Part shown: piece by piece, positions 1-11,900 of the stretch
How positions within the stretch are numbered: the stretch's first letter is position 1
Layout: every line of letters begins with the position of its first letter
DNA from: Lindgomyces ingoldianus
Taxonomy: Eukaryota; Ascomycota; Dothideomycetes; Pleosporales; Lindgomycetaceae
Direction: 5' to 3'
NCBI RefSeq assembly: GCF_010093535.1
Contig: NW_022985187.1
Location: 416,051 to 480,050, forward strand
DNA length: 64,000 nucleotides
The notes under the pieces: generated by a model
Database searches by the model: none
Told to the model about the DNA's origin: nothing
What the model saw: the letters and a program-made list of their open reading frames with translations, nothing else
Program-made: the position numbers and the translations under genes

Positions 1-2296
1 GCAAAGCTCGCCCAACTTCCCGTTGAGTTCGGGCTCTACTCATCATTCATGGGAGTTCTGATTTACTGGTTCTTCGCCACGTCCAAAGACATTACCATTG
101 GCGTAAGTAGCGGCTCAGAATATAACCTGCGTCCACCATTAACAACTCTTGTAGCCCGTCGCGGTTCTATCAACTGTCACCGGAAATGTTGTCATTGAAG
201 CGTCCAAGAAACTCCCGGGCGTCTCGAAGGATATCATCGCTTCAGCCCTAGCCATCATTGCTGGCTCTATCGTACTCTTTCTCGGCCTGGCACGACTTGG
301 GTGGATTGTAGAATTCATCACACTGGCAGCCATCAGTGCATTCATGACTGGGTCTGCCCTCAATATCGCCGTGGGTCAAGTGCCGACGCTTATGGGCATC
401 ACTGGTTTCTCGACTCGTGAATCCACTTACAAGGTAGTCATAAACATCTTGAAGCACCTTGGGCGATCGAACATGAATGCCGCTGTTGGACTCACGGCCC
501 TATTCTTGCTGTACCTCATCCGCATGACATGCAACTTCCTGGCCAAGAGATACCCGAACAGGAGGAAGATGTTCTTTTTTATCAGCACTCTACGAACTGC
601 TTTCGTTATCTTGCTCTATGTCTTGATCAGCTACTTGGCTAATAGGCATCATCGGAAGCATCCCAAGTTCAGCATTCTTGGCAGCGTCCCGCGAGGTATA
701 GCATGAAGTCTTCGATAGCGATCATCTTCTAACATTGTCTTAGGTTTCAAACATGCCCGAGCTCCCCCAATCACCACAAATATACTCTCAGCCTTTGCTT
801 CTGAGCTACCCTCAACTGTCATTGTCCTTTTAATTGAACACATATCAATTTCGAAGTCCTTTGGAAGAGTCAACAACTATACCATTGATCCTTCTCAAGA
901 ATTGGTCGCTATTGGCGTTACCAACGTTTTGGGGCCGATGCTTGGCGCTTACCCCGCCACTGGGTCCTTCTCCAGAACCGCTATCAAGTCAAAGGCTGGT
1001 GTGCGGACTCCATTTGCAGGTGTCATTACAGCTATCGTGGTTTTGCTCGCCATCTATGCTCTTCCAGCTATGTTCTTCTACATTCCAAACGCTGCCCTTG
1101 CCGCCGTCATTATACATGCTGTCGGAGACCTGATTACACCACCAAATACTGTGTACCAATTTTGGAGGATATCGCCTCTAGAAGTGCCTATTTTCTTTGC
1201 TGGGGTGTTTGTAACAGTCTTCAGCAGCATTGAGAACGGAATCTACACGACTGTCTCAGCTTCGGCAGCCATGTTCTTATTCCGCGCTTTTAAAGCCAAG
1301 GGTCGCTTCCTAGGAAGAGCTAAAATCCACTCCGTTATTGGGGATCATCTCCTTAATCCCACGAACGATACCAAAGAGGGTGGTGGGATCACTACGCGAA
1401 AGTCTCCATCTGAAGGAGAAGACTCGGTCAGGAATGTCTTCTTGCCAATCGGCCATCATGATGGTTCCAATCCGCAAATTGATCTGGAGGATCCATACCC
1501 CGGCATTTTCATCTATCGATTTTCTGAGGGCTTCAACTATCCAAATGCGAACCAATATCTTGATCAATTGGTCGACACCATCTTTAAGAAGACTCGCCGC
1601 ACGAACCCTGCTACATATGGCAAACCTGGAGTGAGTGCTTCCTTCTACTGTTAATATGCATCGAGCTCATTGAATTAGGATCGGCCATGGAACGACCCCG
1701 GCCCACGCCGCGGCAAGGAAGTTGACCCAACTGATCACCGTCCTACATTGAAAGCTGTCATTCTCGACTTCTCTTCAGTCAACAATGTCGACATCACCTC
1801 AGTCCAGAATCTCATTGACGTCCGCAACCAACTCGATCGGTATGCGGCTCCCGATACCGTGGACTGGCACTTCTGCTGCATCAACAACCGATGGACAAAG
1901 CGTGCGCTTGCGGCCGCCGGCTTCGGATACTACTCCCCAGATCCACTTGACTCGGGTGTCCATAGATGGAAACCTATCTTTAGCGTGGCCGAGATTGGTG
2001 GTAGCAACAGCGCCGCAGCCGCAGCGGAGGCCAGGGAGAACAAAAGGGCCCTGCATGAGGCTGCCAAACGCCGTGGATCTAGTACTGCAGATGATATTGA
2101 GGAAGGCGTTTCGACGCCTAGCTCCGAGAGCGATTCACTCGACAAGCAGATCAGTACATCAAAGGCGTATGGCACCATTGGGCAGAGGCCGGCTAGGGTT
2201 GCGGTTGTACAGGGCTTAAACAGACCTTTATTCCATGTCGATATCACAGCGGCTCTGAACAGTGCGTTGGCGAATGTGCAGAGGAAGTCACACTGA
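1..2296 (+). CDS. Sulfate permease, SulP family with C-terminal STAS domain (5' end outside the window)
   Basis: A plasma-membrane sulfate transporter of the SulP (SUL1/SUL2, SutB-like) family. Four exons are visible: 1-102, 155-695, 744-1630 and 1679-2296; the introns are 52, 48 and 48 nt and keep one frame, giving 715 residues with the N-terminus missing. The reading opens in the N-terminal membrane domain (AQLPVEFGLYSSFMG), then the segment PVAVLSTVTGNVV, and several hydrophobic helices. The segment NVLGPMLGAYPATGSFSRTA matches the conserved SulP signature region. From about nt 1500 a cytosolic STAS domain follows (PGIFIYRFSEGFNYPNA, then LKAVILDFSSVNNVDITSVQ), typical of the regulatory tail. 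The last ~100 residues are Ser/Ala-rich and probably disordered. Family assignment is firm; sulfate as substrate is inferred from the family. Confidence 0.93.
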
Positions 2297-2851
2297 GACG
2301 ATTAAGTAATAGGAAGTAATGATGGCCGCGGAGGAGTTTGTGGGTAAATGGATTTCGGATTAGATAGATGATACCGGGATACAATTTCTTGAAAAGCTTC
2401 AAATTGTAGGTCTTTTCATGATAGTAAGTCAAAGTGGTGAGTGAGCTCGGCACGTGCTGGTGAAAGCCGCGACTGCTGCCATTCCCGAAACGCGCTAGCG
2501 CGGATTTCTTAATGTACCTGGAGCTAGCATCAGATCGCATAGCTGTCCTTTATTCAGCCATAATTCCGCCCTCACACACAACCACGTTGCCTCTAATATT
2601 CCCTTCTGCTGTGCCATGATACAGACGCCTTAGCACTGTGTGTGCACTCTCACTCCTTTGATTCCCCTTCTCATTCCGCTTCCCCGGAATTGCACCTTGG
2701 GAAACTTTCAATTGCCCTGCGGCTCCCCCGAACTTTTTCTAGACGGTCGTAGCCTCGACGAAACCTCATAAGAAAACCCAACAATCTAAGGATTCATCCG
2801 TGATTCACTGAATCTCAAGTCCTGGGTGGTTCAGTGATTTGCAGTTCTACA
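2297..2851. other. Intergenic region, 3' of the permease and 5' of ERV46
   Basis: No coding sequence is supported here. The second half (about 2570-2720) is pyrimidine-rich on the + strand, as is common just upstream of fungal start codons, so it probably contains the promoter and leader of the downstream ERV46 gene. The one overlapping minus-strand open frame has no coding character. Confidence 0.5.
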
Positions 2852-4409
2852 ATGCCTGCTAAGTCGCGGTTTACGAGGCTCGATGCTTTTACGAAGACGG
2901 TCGAGGATGCCCGCATTCGGACGACAAGCGGTGGCGTAGTAACGATAACGAGTCTGCTGGTTATCTTTTGGCTAGTGTGGGGAGAATGGGCAGATTATAG
3001 AAGGGTCATAGTGAGGCCGGAGCTGGTTGTAGATAAGGGTCGAGGTGGGTTCATTTCAGCTGCTCTTGGGAGGTGTTTGGCAAGGCTGAAGATGAGGAAT
3101 TGAAGCATGGGAATGTCGCTACATGATTTACTGACGGGATACTGAATAGGAGAGAAGATGGAGATTTCGATGAACATTACATTCCCCCGCCTCCCTTGCG
3201 AACTCCTGACTCTCGATGTTATGGATGTGTCGGGCGAAATGCAGATGGGCGTGATGCATGGAATCAACAAAGTCCGCCTACGGCCCGAGAACGAAGGAAG
3301 CACTGTCATTGAGACCAAGGCCTTGGAATTGTATGTTGCTTAATATCAGCCGGTTTGCTTACTTGGAGATGGGCTAATTGGACCCAACAGGCACAAAGAC
3401 GAAGCCCTCCACCTCGACCCCGAATACTGCGGAGAATGCTACGGCGCTCCCCCACCCCCCGCCGCCACCAAATCCGGATGCTGCAACACCTGCGAGGAAG
3501 TTCGCGAAGCCTATGCCTCAATCTCATGGTCATTTGGCCGTGGAGAAGGAGTCGAACAATGCGAACGAGAACACTACGCAGAGCATCTCGACGAACAGCG
3601 CAGAGAGGGGTGCCGTCTCGAAGGCGGAATCCGTGTCAACAAAGTAATTGGGAACTTCCACATCGCGCCAGGAAAGAGTTTTTCCAATGGAAATCTACAT
3701 GTACATGACCTTGAGAACTACTTCAAAGATGAGGGCGGACATACCTTTACCCACACCATCCATCATCTCCGCTTCGGTCCACAACTCTCGGATGTCGTAA
3801 TCCAAAAGATGCAGAAGTCGCACGCGGCCACTGGACCCGGGGGGTGGACGAGCCACCACATCAACCCTCTCGACAATACTGATCAACATACCGATGAGAA
3901 AGCTTACAACTTCATGTACTTTGTCAAAGTCGTGTCGACGGCCTATCTTCCCCTTGGATGGGAGAAACAGCAATCAATGTCGTCAAAGTATACGGATACG
4001 CTTGGCGCGACGATTGACGCGAACTACAAGGGCAGCATTGAGACGCATCAGTATAGCGTCACGAGCCATAAGAGGAGTCTGCAGGGTGGGAGCGATGAGG
4101 AGGCGGGACATAAAGAACGTATACACGCTCGTGGTGGCATCCCGGGTGTATTCTTCTCCTACGTAAGTCACTATCTCCTTCCTTGACTTATCGATGGGTC
4201 TGCAGGATGGTACTTGAGGACATCGTGCTGACGAGGAACAGGACATCTCCCCGATGAAAGTCATCAACCGTGAAGTCCGCGCGAAATCCTTCTCTGGCTT
4301 CCTTGTTGGTCTCTGCGCTGTCATTGGAGGCACGCTAACCGTGGCCGCTGCGGTGGATCGGGCCGTGTACGAGGGCGTCAACAAGGTCAAGAAAATGCAT
4401 TCGAGCTAA
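2852..4409 (+). CDS. ERV46: ERV46/ERGIC3-type COPII vesicle cargo receptor
   Basis: An ER-Golgi cargo receptor subunit that cycles in COPII/COPI vesicles, normally in complex with Erv41. Four exons (2852-3044, 3150-3330, 3391-4162, 4242-4409) give 437 residues, close to family length. The ATG at 2852 begins MPAKSRFTRLDAFTKTVEDA, the typical N-terminus. A first membrane helix follows at residues about 30-50 (VVTITSLLVIFWLVWGEWAD). The lumenal domain carries a cysteine cluster (CGECYG...CCNTCEEVREAY), and the conserved GGIPGVFFSYDISPMKV region lies before the second helix (FSGFLVGLCAVIGGTLTVAA). The cytosolic tail is very short (NKVKKMHSS) and contains a KK pair near the end, in the region used for retrieval in this family. 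All introns have GT-AG borders. Confidence 0.94.
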
Positions 4410-5922
4410 AACATCCATTTTCAGCCTTACTCCTCTTTATTCGCGACCATGCATTGGGATTTCGTATGGCGTTAGGCGTTGGGTTTGCGTGCTTTTAGTA
4501 TAGTGGAATGGTAGATTTACGATATTGATAGCGAAAGCGATGAGGGACTGCGCCGAGGAAAATTGGGTGCAGGGATTTACAGAGAATAAGAAGGGATGAG
4601 GCAGGCCTAGGTGCATTTAGGTAGATAAATGAATGAGACCTCGGGGTGTAGATACCAGATCAAGCACGTGAGTGCTATTTTACTTATACTTAGTCACGTC
4701 TCCTGTCTCTAAGTTAGCTTACTTCATATTATCACCTAACGTAGTACATAGCAAAGGGAATTCAGGACTAAAAATTGAATTCTGTTGGACACCCTGATGC
4801 ATTCTAGAAGGATGATTACGAGATAGACCCTATCATATTTATGTTTCACTTTATGTGACGACATGCTATGATTCCTCCAACTCTCTATGGCTGATTATGT
4901 AAACCCCGTCTTTCTTCTGAGTATAGTATTATTTTCCTCTACACATCTGCTCTCTTGTCTTTGGACGCCAAACCTTGATTTAGAACCATTTATAGCTTTG
5001 CTTTCTTAGCAGCAATAAGCTTACGTCGTCTTTGACACTTCGATCTTCTCCGCACTCCAGTCTCCAATTGCATGGCATCCAAAACTAGCATAAAACTAAC
5101 GAGCGTTTCTGAAGGGTTATTAGACCAATCCCTCAGAGCCCCCAATTCAAGGTGTTCGTGGAACTAGTCTTAGAAAAGCATGGCTAGCTTTCTGCCACCT
5201 ATTTCTTTAACACTCCTACTAAGTTCTTCGATTCTTGAGGCTTTGAGATTTCAGAAGTGAGATTTTATGCCTTCTGCCTGTTCGTCGCTGGATTTGCGAA
5301 AATATGGAAGAGCACATGCTATCGAGATCGTTTGGCGCCTCTATCTAATTTTTATTTTTTTCAAAAAAATGCAACCTCCCGTTTGCATAGCACCTAGCTT
5401 CTCTGCTGCATTATATGCCCTCTCCTAACCGAGTCGCGTTATGTATAAATCTTCATTAGAGGCTCGAAATATATTGTTTTTTTTTCTTTTTGGCCTCAGC
5501 TTTCTATCGTGGAGTCCATTCCCTAGTACTCGAAGCCACGGGTTATCGTCGAAGTAGTCTTCTGCTCCCTGGCCGACCTGGTGAGTCCCTAACTATTATT
5601 ACGTGGAGTTTGCCTTCTCTCCCTTTACACTTGAAATTTGATTGCTTGAACAAAGAGAACGAGCCAAAGATGTTAAGGCTAACGCTAGCCCCAAACATAC
5701 TTTGGTTTAGGCTTAACATGGGACAAAGACCACCAGAGACGAGATAGAAGGCTGCAAGCAGCGCACTAAGAACGCATACCTCTCTGCTCGACTCATTAGC
5801 CGTTAAAATATGTAACATTAATATATTAGAAAAACAGGCTTCAATTCAGGGAGCGTCAATAGTGTATTTTGAATCCTACTTAGTCATGCACGCTAATGAG
5901 GCCTCTGAATCTCCTATTTTGC
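4410..5922. other. AT-rich gene-free region between ERV46 and the P450
   Basis: About 1.5 kb with no credible gene on either strand. Base composition is clearly richer in A and T than the flanking genes, with homopolymer runs (poly-T near 5347-5360 and 5477-5490). Short open frames at 5490-5747 and 5543-5818 overlap antisense to each other and look random. I saw no terminal inverted repeats or transposase remnants. The region holds the 3' ends of ERV46 and of the convergent P450. Confidence 0.5.
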
Positions 5923-7461
5923 TTACGCTCGAGGATGTAACCCAACAGCAATCTGCCTCTTACGGATATCATCAAGCATATTCGCGACATTCTTATCCAC
6001 TGATCCGAACTCCTTTTCAATTACATTCTTGTGCTGCTCGCTTCTAGGCTCGAACACCACTTCGACCGGTTTTGGCGCTGACACGAATCCCGTCGTGAAT
6101 ATGTCCTCGTGAACGACCACTTTTTCACCTCCCTTTTTAGCCTGTCGAATGTTGAATGCCCATAGCAGCCGTGCAATCGCTATACTGACAGAATTTCTCG
6201 CAATAAATCTCCCTGGGCACACTCTCCTCCCATATCCAAAGTTGCTCAACTGGGTCTTGTCTGTCCACCGCTCAGGGCGAAACTCGAATGGAGAATCAAA
6301 GAGCTTCTCATCTTTGCACATGGAGTAGAAGACAGGCATGATTGTGCTCCCTTTAGGGATCCAATACCCCTTGTAATAATCTTCTCGGGTTGTTGCATGC
6401 GGAATCCCGGCAGGAGCGATATGTCGCCATCGGAAATTTTCTTCTACTACAGCTTGGATATACGGCAAGTGCTCCAAGTCTTCAAAAGTTGGCAGCCTAT
6501 TATATCCCACGATACTATCCAATTCTTGTTGGGCTTTTGGAATGAACTCGGGATACGCGAGGCAAGCTAACGTGAAGATCTGCAAGGTTACGTTTGTCGT
6601 CTCAACTCCTGCGTCGCAGAGGATACCTAGATCCCACGAAATATCGACGTCCGTCAATCCTTCGGCTTGTTTGGCGTTCTTGAAGTCCTTGCTCCAATTC
6701 CAACTGCTGCGTTCTAGAGCCTCCTTCATGTTTACCATGTGAAGGTTAGCTTCGATTTGGTACCATTGTTCCGCCTGCTTCTTCCACGTAGCAAGGAACC
6801 CAGGCAGGTAGTTCAGGACTGGAAGTGCGTCGACAATCCAAGCACCAACTTGACCAGCATATGTAAAGTTCTTCAACACCTCGTGCGCCGTCAGCAACTG
6901 CCATTCGTCGCCTGTCTCGATCCGAAAGCCGTAGACGAGGACGTATACAATGCTAGCTGCAAAACGTTCATATTGTTTTGGAAATTCATTAGTACTAAGA
7001 AGATTCTTCAGTAGCACCTTGCTCTCCATATCCTGAACAGGTGTGTAACAAGCCGAGGCACGTGGGCTCAAGACACTGGCTTCGAGTCGTTGATGCAGGA
7101 GGAATGTCTCGTCGAACGGACGCAGCATGATATGCTGTCCTTTGCAAGTCAGCTCCCCGGCCATGACCATGCGCGGGCGACTGCTGTAGATGTTGGCGCG
7201 CTTGCCCAGCAAGTCTCGAGCAGTAGCAAAATCTCCAACCAGAATCACGGTTGTACCACCAAAGTCAGCGCTGACGAGTGGTCCGTATTTCTGAATCCAT
7301 TGGTCGAAGGTTCGCCAAGGGGCGTCTTTGGGAGCCTGGTGGAGGTTCCCCAATATAGGGATACGCGGAGGTCCTGGAGGAAGTCTTCCTCGTCGACGCT
7401 TTTGGGCAATGCAATACAAGATAAAGAGGGCTACAGCCGCGAGGATAGACGTGGGAAACAT
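5923..7461 (-). CDS. Cytochrome P450 monooxygenase
   Basis: A membrane-anchored haem-thiolate monooxygenase of 512 residues in a single exon; substrate unknown. I chose the ATG at 7461 because it places a membrane anchor (MFPTSILAAVALFILYCIAQ) directly at the N-terminus, followed by a basic stretch and the proline hinge (LPPGPPRIPILGN); an upstream in-frame ATG at 7509 would add 16 residues. The I-helix motif is AGVETT, the K-helix ExxR is ENFR, the PERF-type motif is PERW, and the haem loop is FGYGRRVCPGR with the Cys ligand. The C-helix WxxxR motif normally found before these is not recognisable (FLLHQRLEASVLS instead). The general pattern resembles fungal O-methylsterigmatocystin-oxidoreductase-like P450s. 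No backbone biosynthetic gene lies nearby, so a cluster role is not supported. Confidence 0.93.
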   Translation of the reverse strand: MFPTSILAAVALFILYCIAQKRRRGRLPPGPPRIPILGNLHQAPKDAPWRTFDQWIQKYGPLVSADFGGTTVILVGDFATARDLLGKRANIYSSRPRMVMAGELTCKGQHIMLRPFDETFLLHQRLEASVLSPRASACYTPVQDMESKVLLKNLLSTNEFPKQYERFAASIVYVLVYGFRIETGDEWQLLTAHEVLKNFTYAGQVGAWIVDALPVLNYLPGFLATWKKQAEQWYQIEANLHMVNMKEALERSSWNWSKDFKNAKQAEGLTDVDISWDLGILCDAGVETTNVTLQIFTLACLAYPEFIPKAQQELDSIVGYNRLPTFEDLEHLPYIQAVVEENFRWRHIAPAGIPHATTREDYYKGYWIPKGSTIMPVFYSMCKDEKLFDSPFEFRPERWTDKTQLSNFGYGRRVCPGRFIARNSVSIAIARLLWAFNIRQAKKGGEKVVVHEDIFTTGFVSAPKPVEVVFEPRSEQHKNVIEKEFGSVDKNVANMLDDIRKRQIAVGLHPRA

Positions 7462-8971
7462 GATCGTTGAGCAGACAAGAGACGAAGGCAAAGTGCAAGT
7501 ACATATCATGAAACGTTAACAGGGTGGGCTTAATCTAATAAACCTCTCATTAGTATTCGGGCAAACTAGCAGGATGCAAGTGTTCGGCCCTTGTCATTCT
7601 TAACGTTTTGTGATAAGATGCTGTAGCACGTACGGCAGATGAAATTTGGCAAGTATCCTTGCAGCTCCTGCATATTGACTTATCATGCGATCAAAGCCCT
7701 CCAGAGGACTTCTCGGCCAGAGATTTGGAAAGTCCGGGTATCGTCCCCTCACTGCCAAGATCTGACGACATCCCTGTTCCATGGATGATTGATTCTGACT
7801 TGAGCAAAACTTCTGGCTTGTCAGTCATTCGTCATTCTATACCGAACTACAAGGAGATATCGGAACTTCCTTTATAATGTGTTAGGTCTCACCGGCTCAC
7901 TTGCTCACGAAGGACTTTGCCACCTGCAAATGTTCGATCTCAATATCTATGCTACTTGAATAGCGTGATGAAAGACGTCGGAAGTACTAAGAGGATGCCG
8001 TGAATGTCAACGTGAATGTGAGTTTGCAGCTATGGTCTTCACCAACCAATTCCAGCTCAAACAAAGCAAATTCACAGCTCACGTATACGTCTAAGACACC
8101 AAAATTCGCACCGAGCGACTTCTCTATTATTTCTTCCTCCACTATCCACCCTATACAGGCACATCCTCAACCCCAACCTCCTTCGTCTACCTCAAGCCAT
8201 TCCAATGCCACATTTTCCATCCAGTCCCGAGCCAATTTCCTGCCTTCGAAAGAATGCAGTCTCCCGAACTCCTAAGGACCAGAACCCCCAACCATTAGCG
8301 ACCATTTAACGATACAAGGGATGCCAAAATTTCTCCATCACCATATTGGCTATATCCAGGGAAAAAAAAGGGAATATAAAGAGGGGACTTAAGCCAAGCA
8401 GACTGGGACTGAGAGCCGCGCATGTTGCAAATTGGTATGCGCAAACCGGCAAAAAGACACTTTAGAAAAAGAGTGGAGGGTTTGTAAGATATGTTAGAAA
8501 GGAAATAAGTGACAGTCTGTCCCGGAAGAAAAGCCTCCAGGTATAAGTATCAGCAATTTGCAGGAACGAATGTGAGCCACCAGCACCAAGCCTGACCATG
8601 TAAATCAAATACATTGAACAAATGAAACGGTAGAGAAGAATTCGTGCAGTTAAAACATGCAACAATAAGCTCGATAGTGACACCCACCCAAAACCCTCGC
8701 ATGCAAATGCATATACCAGGTGATAGATGTCAAAAAGAGTAGTAGCAAGTTGCAAAATGCAAAGAAGAGAACAACGCCAGCCAGCCAATACCCGGTTTCC
8801 TCGGTGCACTACCTTCAGGAACACCACCAACACCATGCTCAAATTTCGACAGGAAGCGGAGGAAGATTACTGATAGCGTGATAGGCCATCTGCATGTAAC
8901 AAACACAAAGGAAATGAAGAGTGGTCAAAGTATGCAATCTATCGGAAACCGGGGAGAACTGTGAAGGAGAT
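7462..8971. other. Gene-free region between P450 and RIM15-like gene
   Basis: No supported gene. The part next to 7461 is presumably the P450 promoter, and the part next to 8971 the long 3' untranslated region of the RIM15-like gene. A + strand open frame at 8000-8275 is low in complexity (Ser, Thr, Pro, Asn) and starts at GTG, so I do not call it. A 126-codon minus frame at 8462-8842 has no recognisable domain. Confidence 0.45.
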
Positions 8972-11900
8972 CTATGCCTCAGGCGACGCGATGGCCCTGG
9001 GAGTAGGATCAAGGTCCTGCTCCATAGCTAACTGGACGGAAGCCTTTGGTGTCTCCATCTCGATGTCTTGGACTTCCTCTCCAGGAACACGCGGGAAGAT
9101 CTCAGGTGGGGTGAGTGACACAGGTGGAACGTCTGACATGGGAAGGTTCACCTCGTGTTCCTCGGCACTCCGCTCTTCGGTTATGGCTGGCGGCGGCGAT
9201 GTAGTTAAAGTAGAGTCTGGCGGCGCGACATCGTCTATTGAAATCACACTTCCTCTGCTGTTGGTTCGCATCATCTCGATGCCAAGCTTTGACGATGACT
9301 TGGGCCGTGTCTTGGGACTCCTGGCACGGACATTGACATTCCCGAGCTCGTCGTCTTCATCGTCACCTGATTCTGCAGATTCATGTTTACGCGTTTCAAG
9401 TATACGCCGTTTGACACCAACCATCTCGGCCGATCGTTGCTTTCGGATCGTTGCATGCTCCAGCACGGCAGGCGCAGAAGCCCCATGGGATGTAAGGTCA
9501 TGCGGAACGGGAAGATTCTGCCCAACGTTTTTGGGATCGACATTGCCCATTGGTTCTTCTGAAATACCCAATCCACTCATAACGCGAGCTATATCCCGGT
9601 CGCGCCAATCGTCGATGTTAGGACGAGAGATAATGACAGGCACGTCGTCTGTGCGACTTTCGTTGTCGCCAAAGAAACTCGAACTAATCGAGTCTTCGCG
9701 GCTGGAGCCACGGTAACTACCAGAGGGCATCGCAGGGAAGCCTGAAGAATTCGAGGTCGGGCTGTCTCCCTGTCGAGTCGATTCTTGACGAAGAGTGGAT
9801 GGCATCATGGACGGATATTGACTGTGACCCGGAGTCCAGCCTGGCGGAGGAGCCTTCCATTGACACAACTTCCCCATGGTGTCCGTGAGCTTCCCGACTG
9901 TTGGAGGCTTTTCGATGAGTGCATCAAAGTGATGAGGGGCTTGCAATTCTTTGAGGTAGCCAGTCACGGCAACAATTGGAGTGTTGGAATTCGCGTTTTT
10001 GGTGTCCCTAATCATTCGTGCAACATCGGCTCCATTGACCTGAGGAAGCTTGAACTCCATCATAATGATATCAAACTTGACTTCGCCCATGGCATATCGG
10101 ATAGCCTCTGAGCCGTTTGTGACAGTCAATGTGCGACAGCGAAGTTTCTCTAGGAGCTTTTCCATAACCAGTCTTGAAACGGGGTGATCTTCGCACACGA
10201 GAACATCCAGAGGTCTGAATATGGGACCATCAGCAAGACTGATCTGAGAAAGGCGACGAGAACTCTGCCTTCTTCGTTGCACACGCAAGAGTGCCTTGGC
10301 TCGGGAGTCCTCTGTGTCTGACGAGGATGGCGACACATCAAAGACTTGGCTCCTCCGCTTGTGATGGCTTGGCATCAGGTCGCGCACAACATCACCGTCT
10401 TGTGAGCCCATAGTTTGGGATCGTGCCCGGGGAGAGGGGGCGCTTGTTTGACCGATTGATGTCTGGCGTTGAGTGGGAACTCCTTTCTCTGTAAACGAAC
10501 CGGACATCGCAGATGGTGTTTTGACGAGTTTTATCGGCGATACAGAGTCAGGCGTGGGGTTGAAGCCAGTTGTAAGACGCGGCGCATCGAAAAGGTTGCC
10601 AGGCAGTTGAAGAGAGGCCGGATTGCTGGTCGCGTGTGATAAAGTCGAGGAGCTGCTCGACGTTTTTCTCCTTTCGTGATGCTGCCCTGTGCTAAACTGA
10701 ACAAGTAGTGGAGAAGATGGCTGAGATCCCCGACTTGGGGAAGAGTTTAGTCCACTAATTGATGGGGAAGTAGGCCTACCAGTGCCCTTTGTCGAAAGTG
10801 TCCTCTTCAAAGGTGCGGGGAGCATGGGACTTGATTCAAGGGACGGAGATGGCGAAGTGACACTTGGTGATTGAAGCGCTGATGATGGCTTGTTCTGTGC
10901 TTGCATAGCCTCTGCCCGAAGCTTCTGGATGACATCCTTGTTGGCTTTCTCAAGTACTGGAAGGTTCTTGTAGCTGAAATTACCAAAGTCGTCTGTAGCT
11001 ACGGGCTCACTCAGCCGTCTCGACCGCCCTTCTCGAACATGGGCAGGGATATGCAGTGGGATGAGGCCTCGTTTCATGCTTGTGACACTAATCTGGGAGC
11101 GAACACGAGACAGCGCGTCGTGAGGACGGTCAGGGTAATCGGCACTAGGAGTACCAGCGGAAGAAGTCCCTTGATCTTCGAATTCAGGTGCGAAGCTTTG
11201 CATGGCAGCTCCCCTCGAATCGAAGTACTCGGTGTCTTCTGGATTTTCCGGTGCGGGAACAAAAGACGCTTCATCATCGCGAAGGGTCTCCCAGTTCAAG
11301 TCAGAAAACCATGGATGGCTTCGGATCTCCTCTCCACCACTAGCGTATTTATCGTCCATGTTCGCACCTAGCCGCTTCGTAGGGTCAATCGACATGAGAC
11401 GATTCATCAGATCCTTCGCTTCCCCTGAGATCTCATCGGAGTCATCATCGGGCCAGTCGATCTTCCGGGAGAGGATGTTTTGGAAGACTTGATCGGGTGT
11501 CTCCGCATGGAAAGGTGGGTAGCCATACAAGCACTCGAAGAGGATACATCCTAGCGACCACCAATCACTAACTTCGTCCTGACCGCTACCTGCGATGGTT
11601 TCCGGGGCCAAGTAATCAGGTGTTCCGACAAACCTACGATTGCTGTCTTGAGGGTCAAACAACGCCATAGGTGGCGGGGGCATAGTCGAGGTTGGGGGTG
11701 GGGTATTGTTCTGTGCAGCACTAGACTGACTAATTGTGGGTGCAACAGGGAAGAGGTCGGGTGACCCTTCATCGCTGTACGCTTCCTCCTCTATTGGTGA
11801 GCCCTTTCGGGGTTGAAGGAGCTGGTCATCGACGATGGAGAAGCGGCGGAACATTGCCTGCAATGCCTCGCTATCGCCGCTGTCGCTACGGTTCCCAGAT

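Noticed and set aside
8000..8275. Small Ser/Pro-rich + strand frame
   Set aside because: Starts at GTG, low complexity, no splice context or family likeness.
5923..9000. Secondary-metabolite cluster around the P450
   Set aside because: No polyketide synthase, NRPS, terpene synthase, transporter or pathway regulator lies nearby; neighbours are housekeeping genes.
8961..9716. 251-codon + strand frame
   Set aside because: It lies wholly antisense to the RIM15-like exon, which has clear domains; its Ser-rich composition mirrors the opposite strand.
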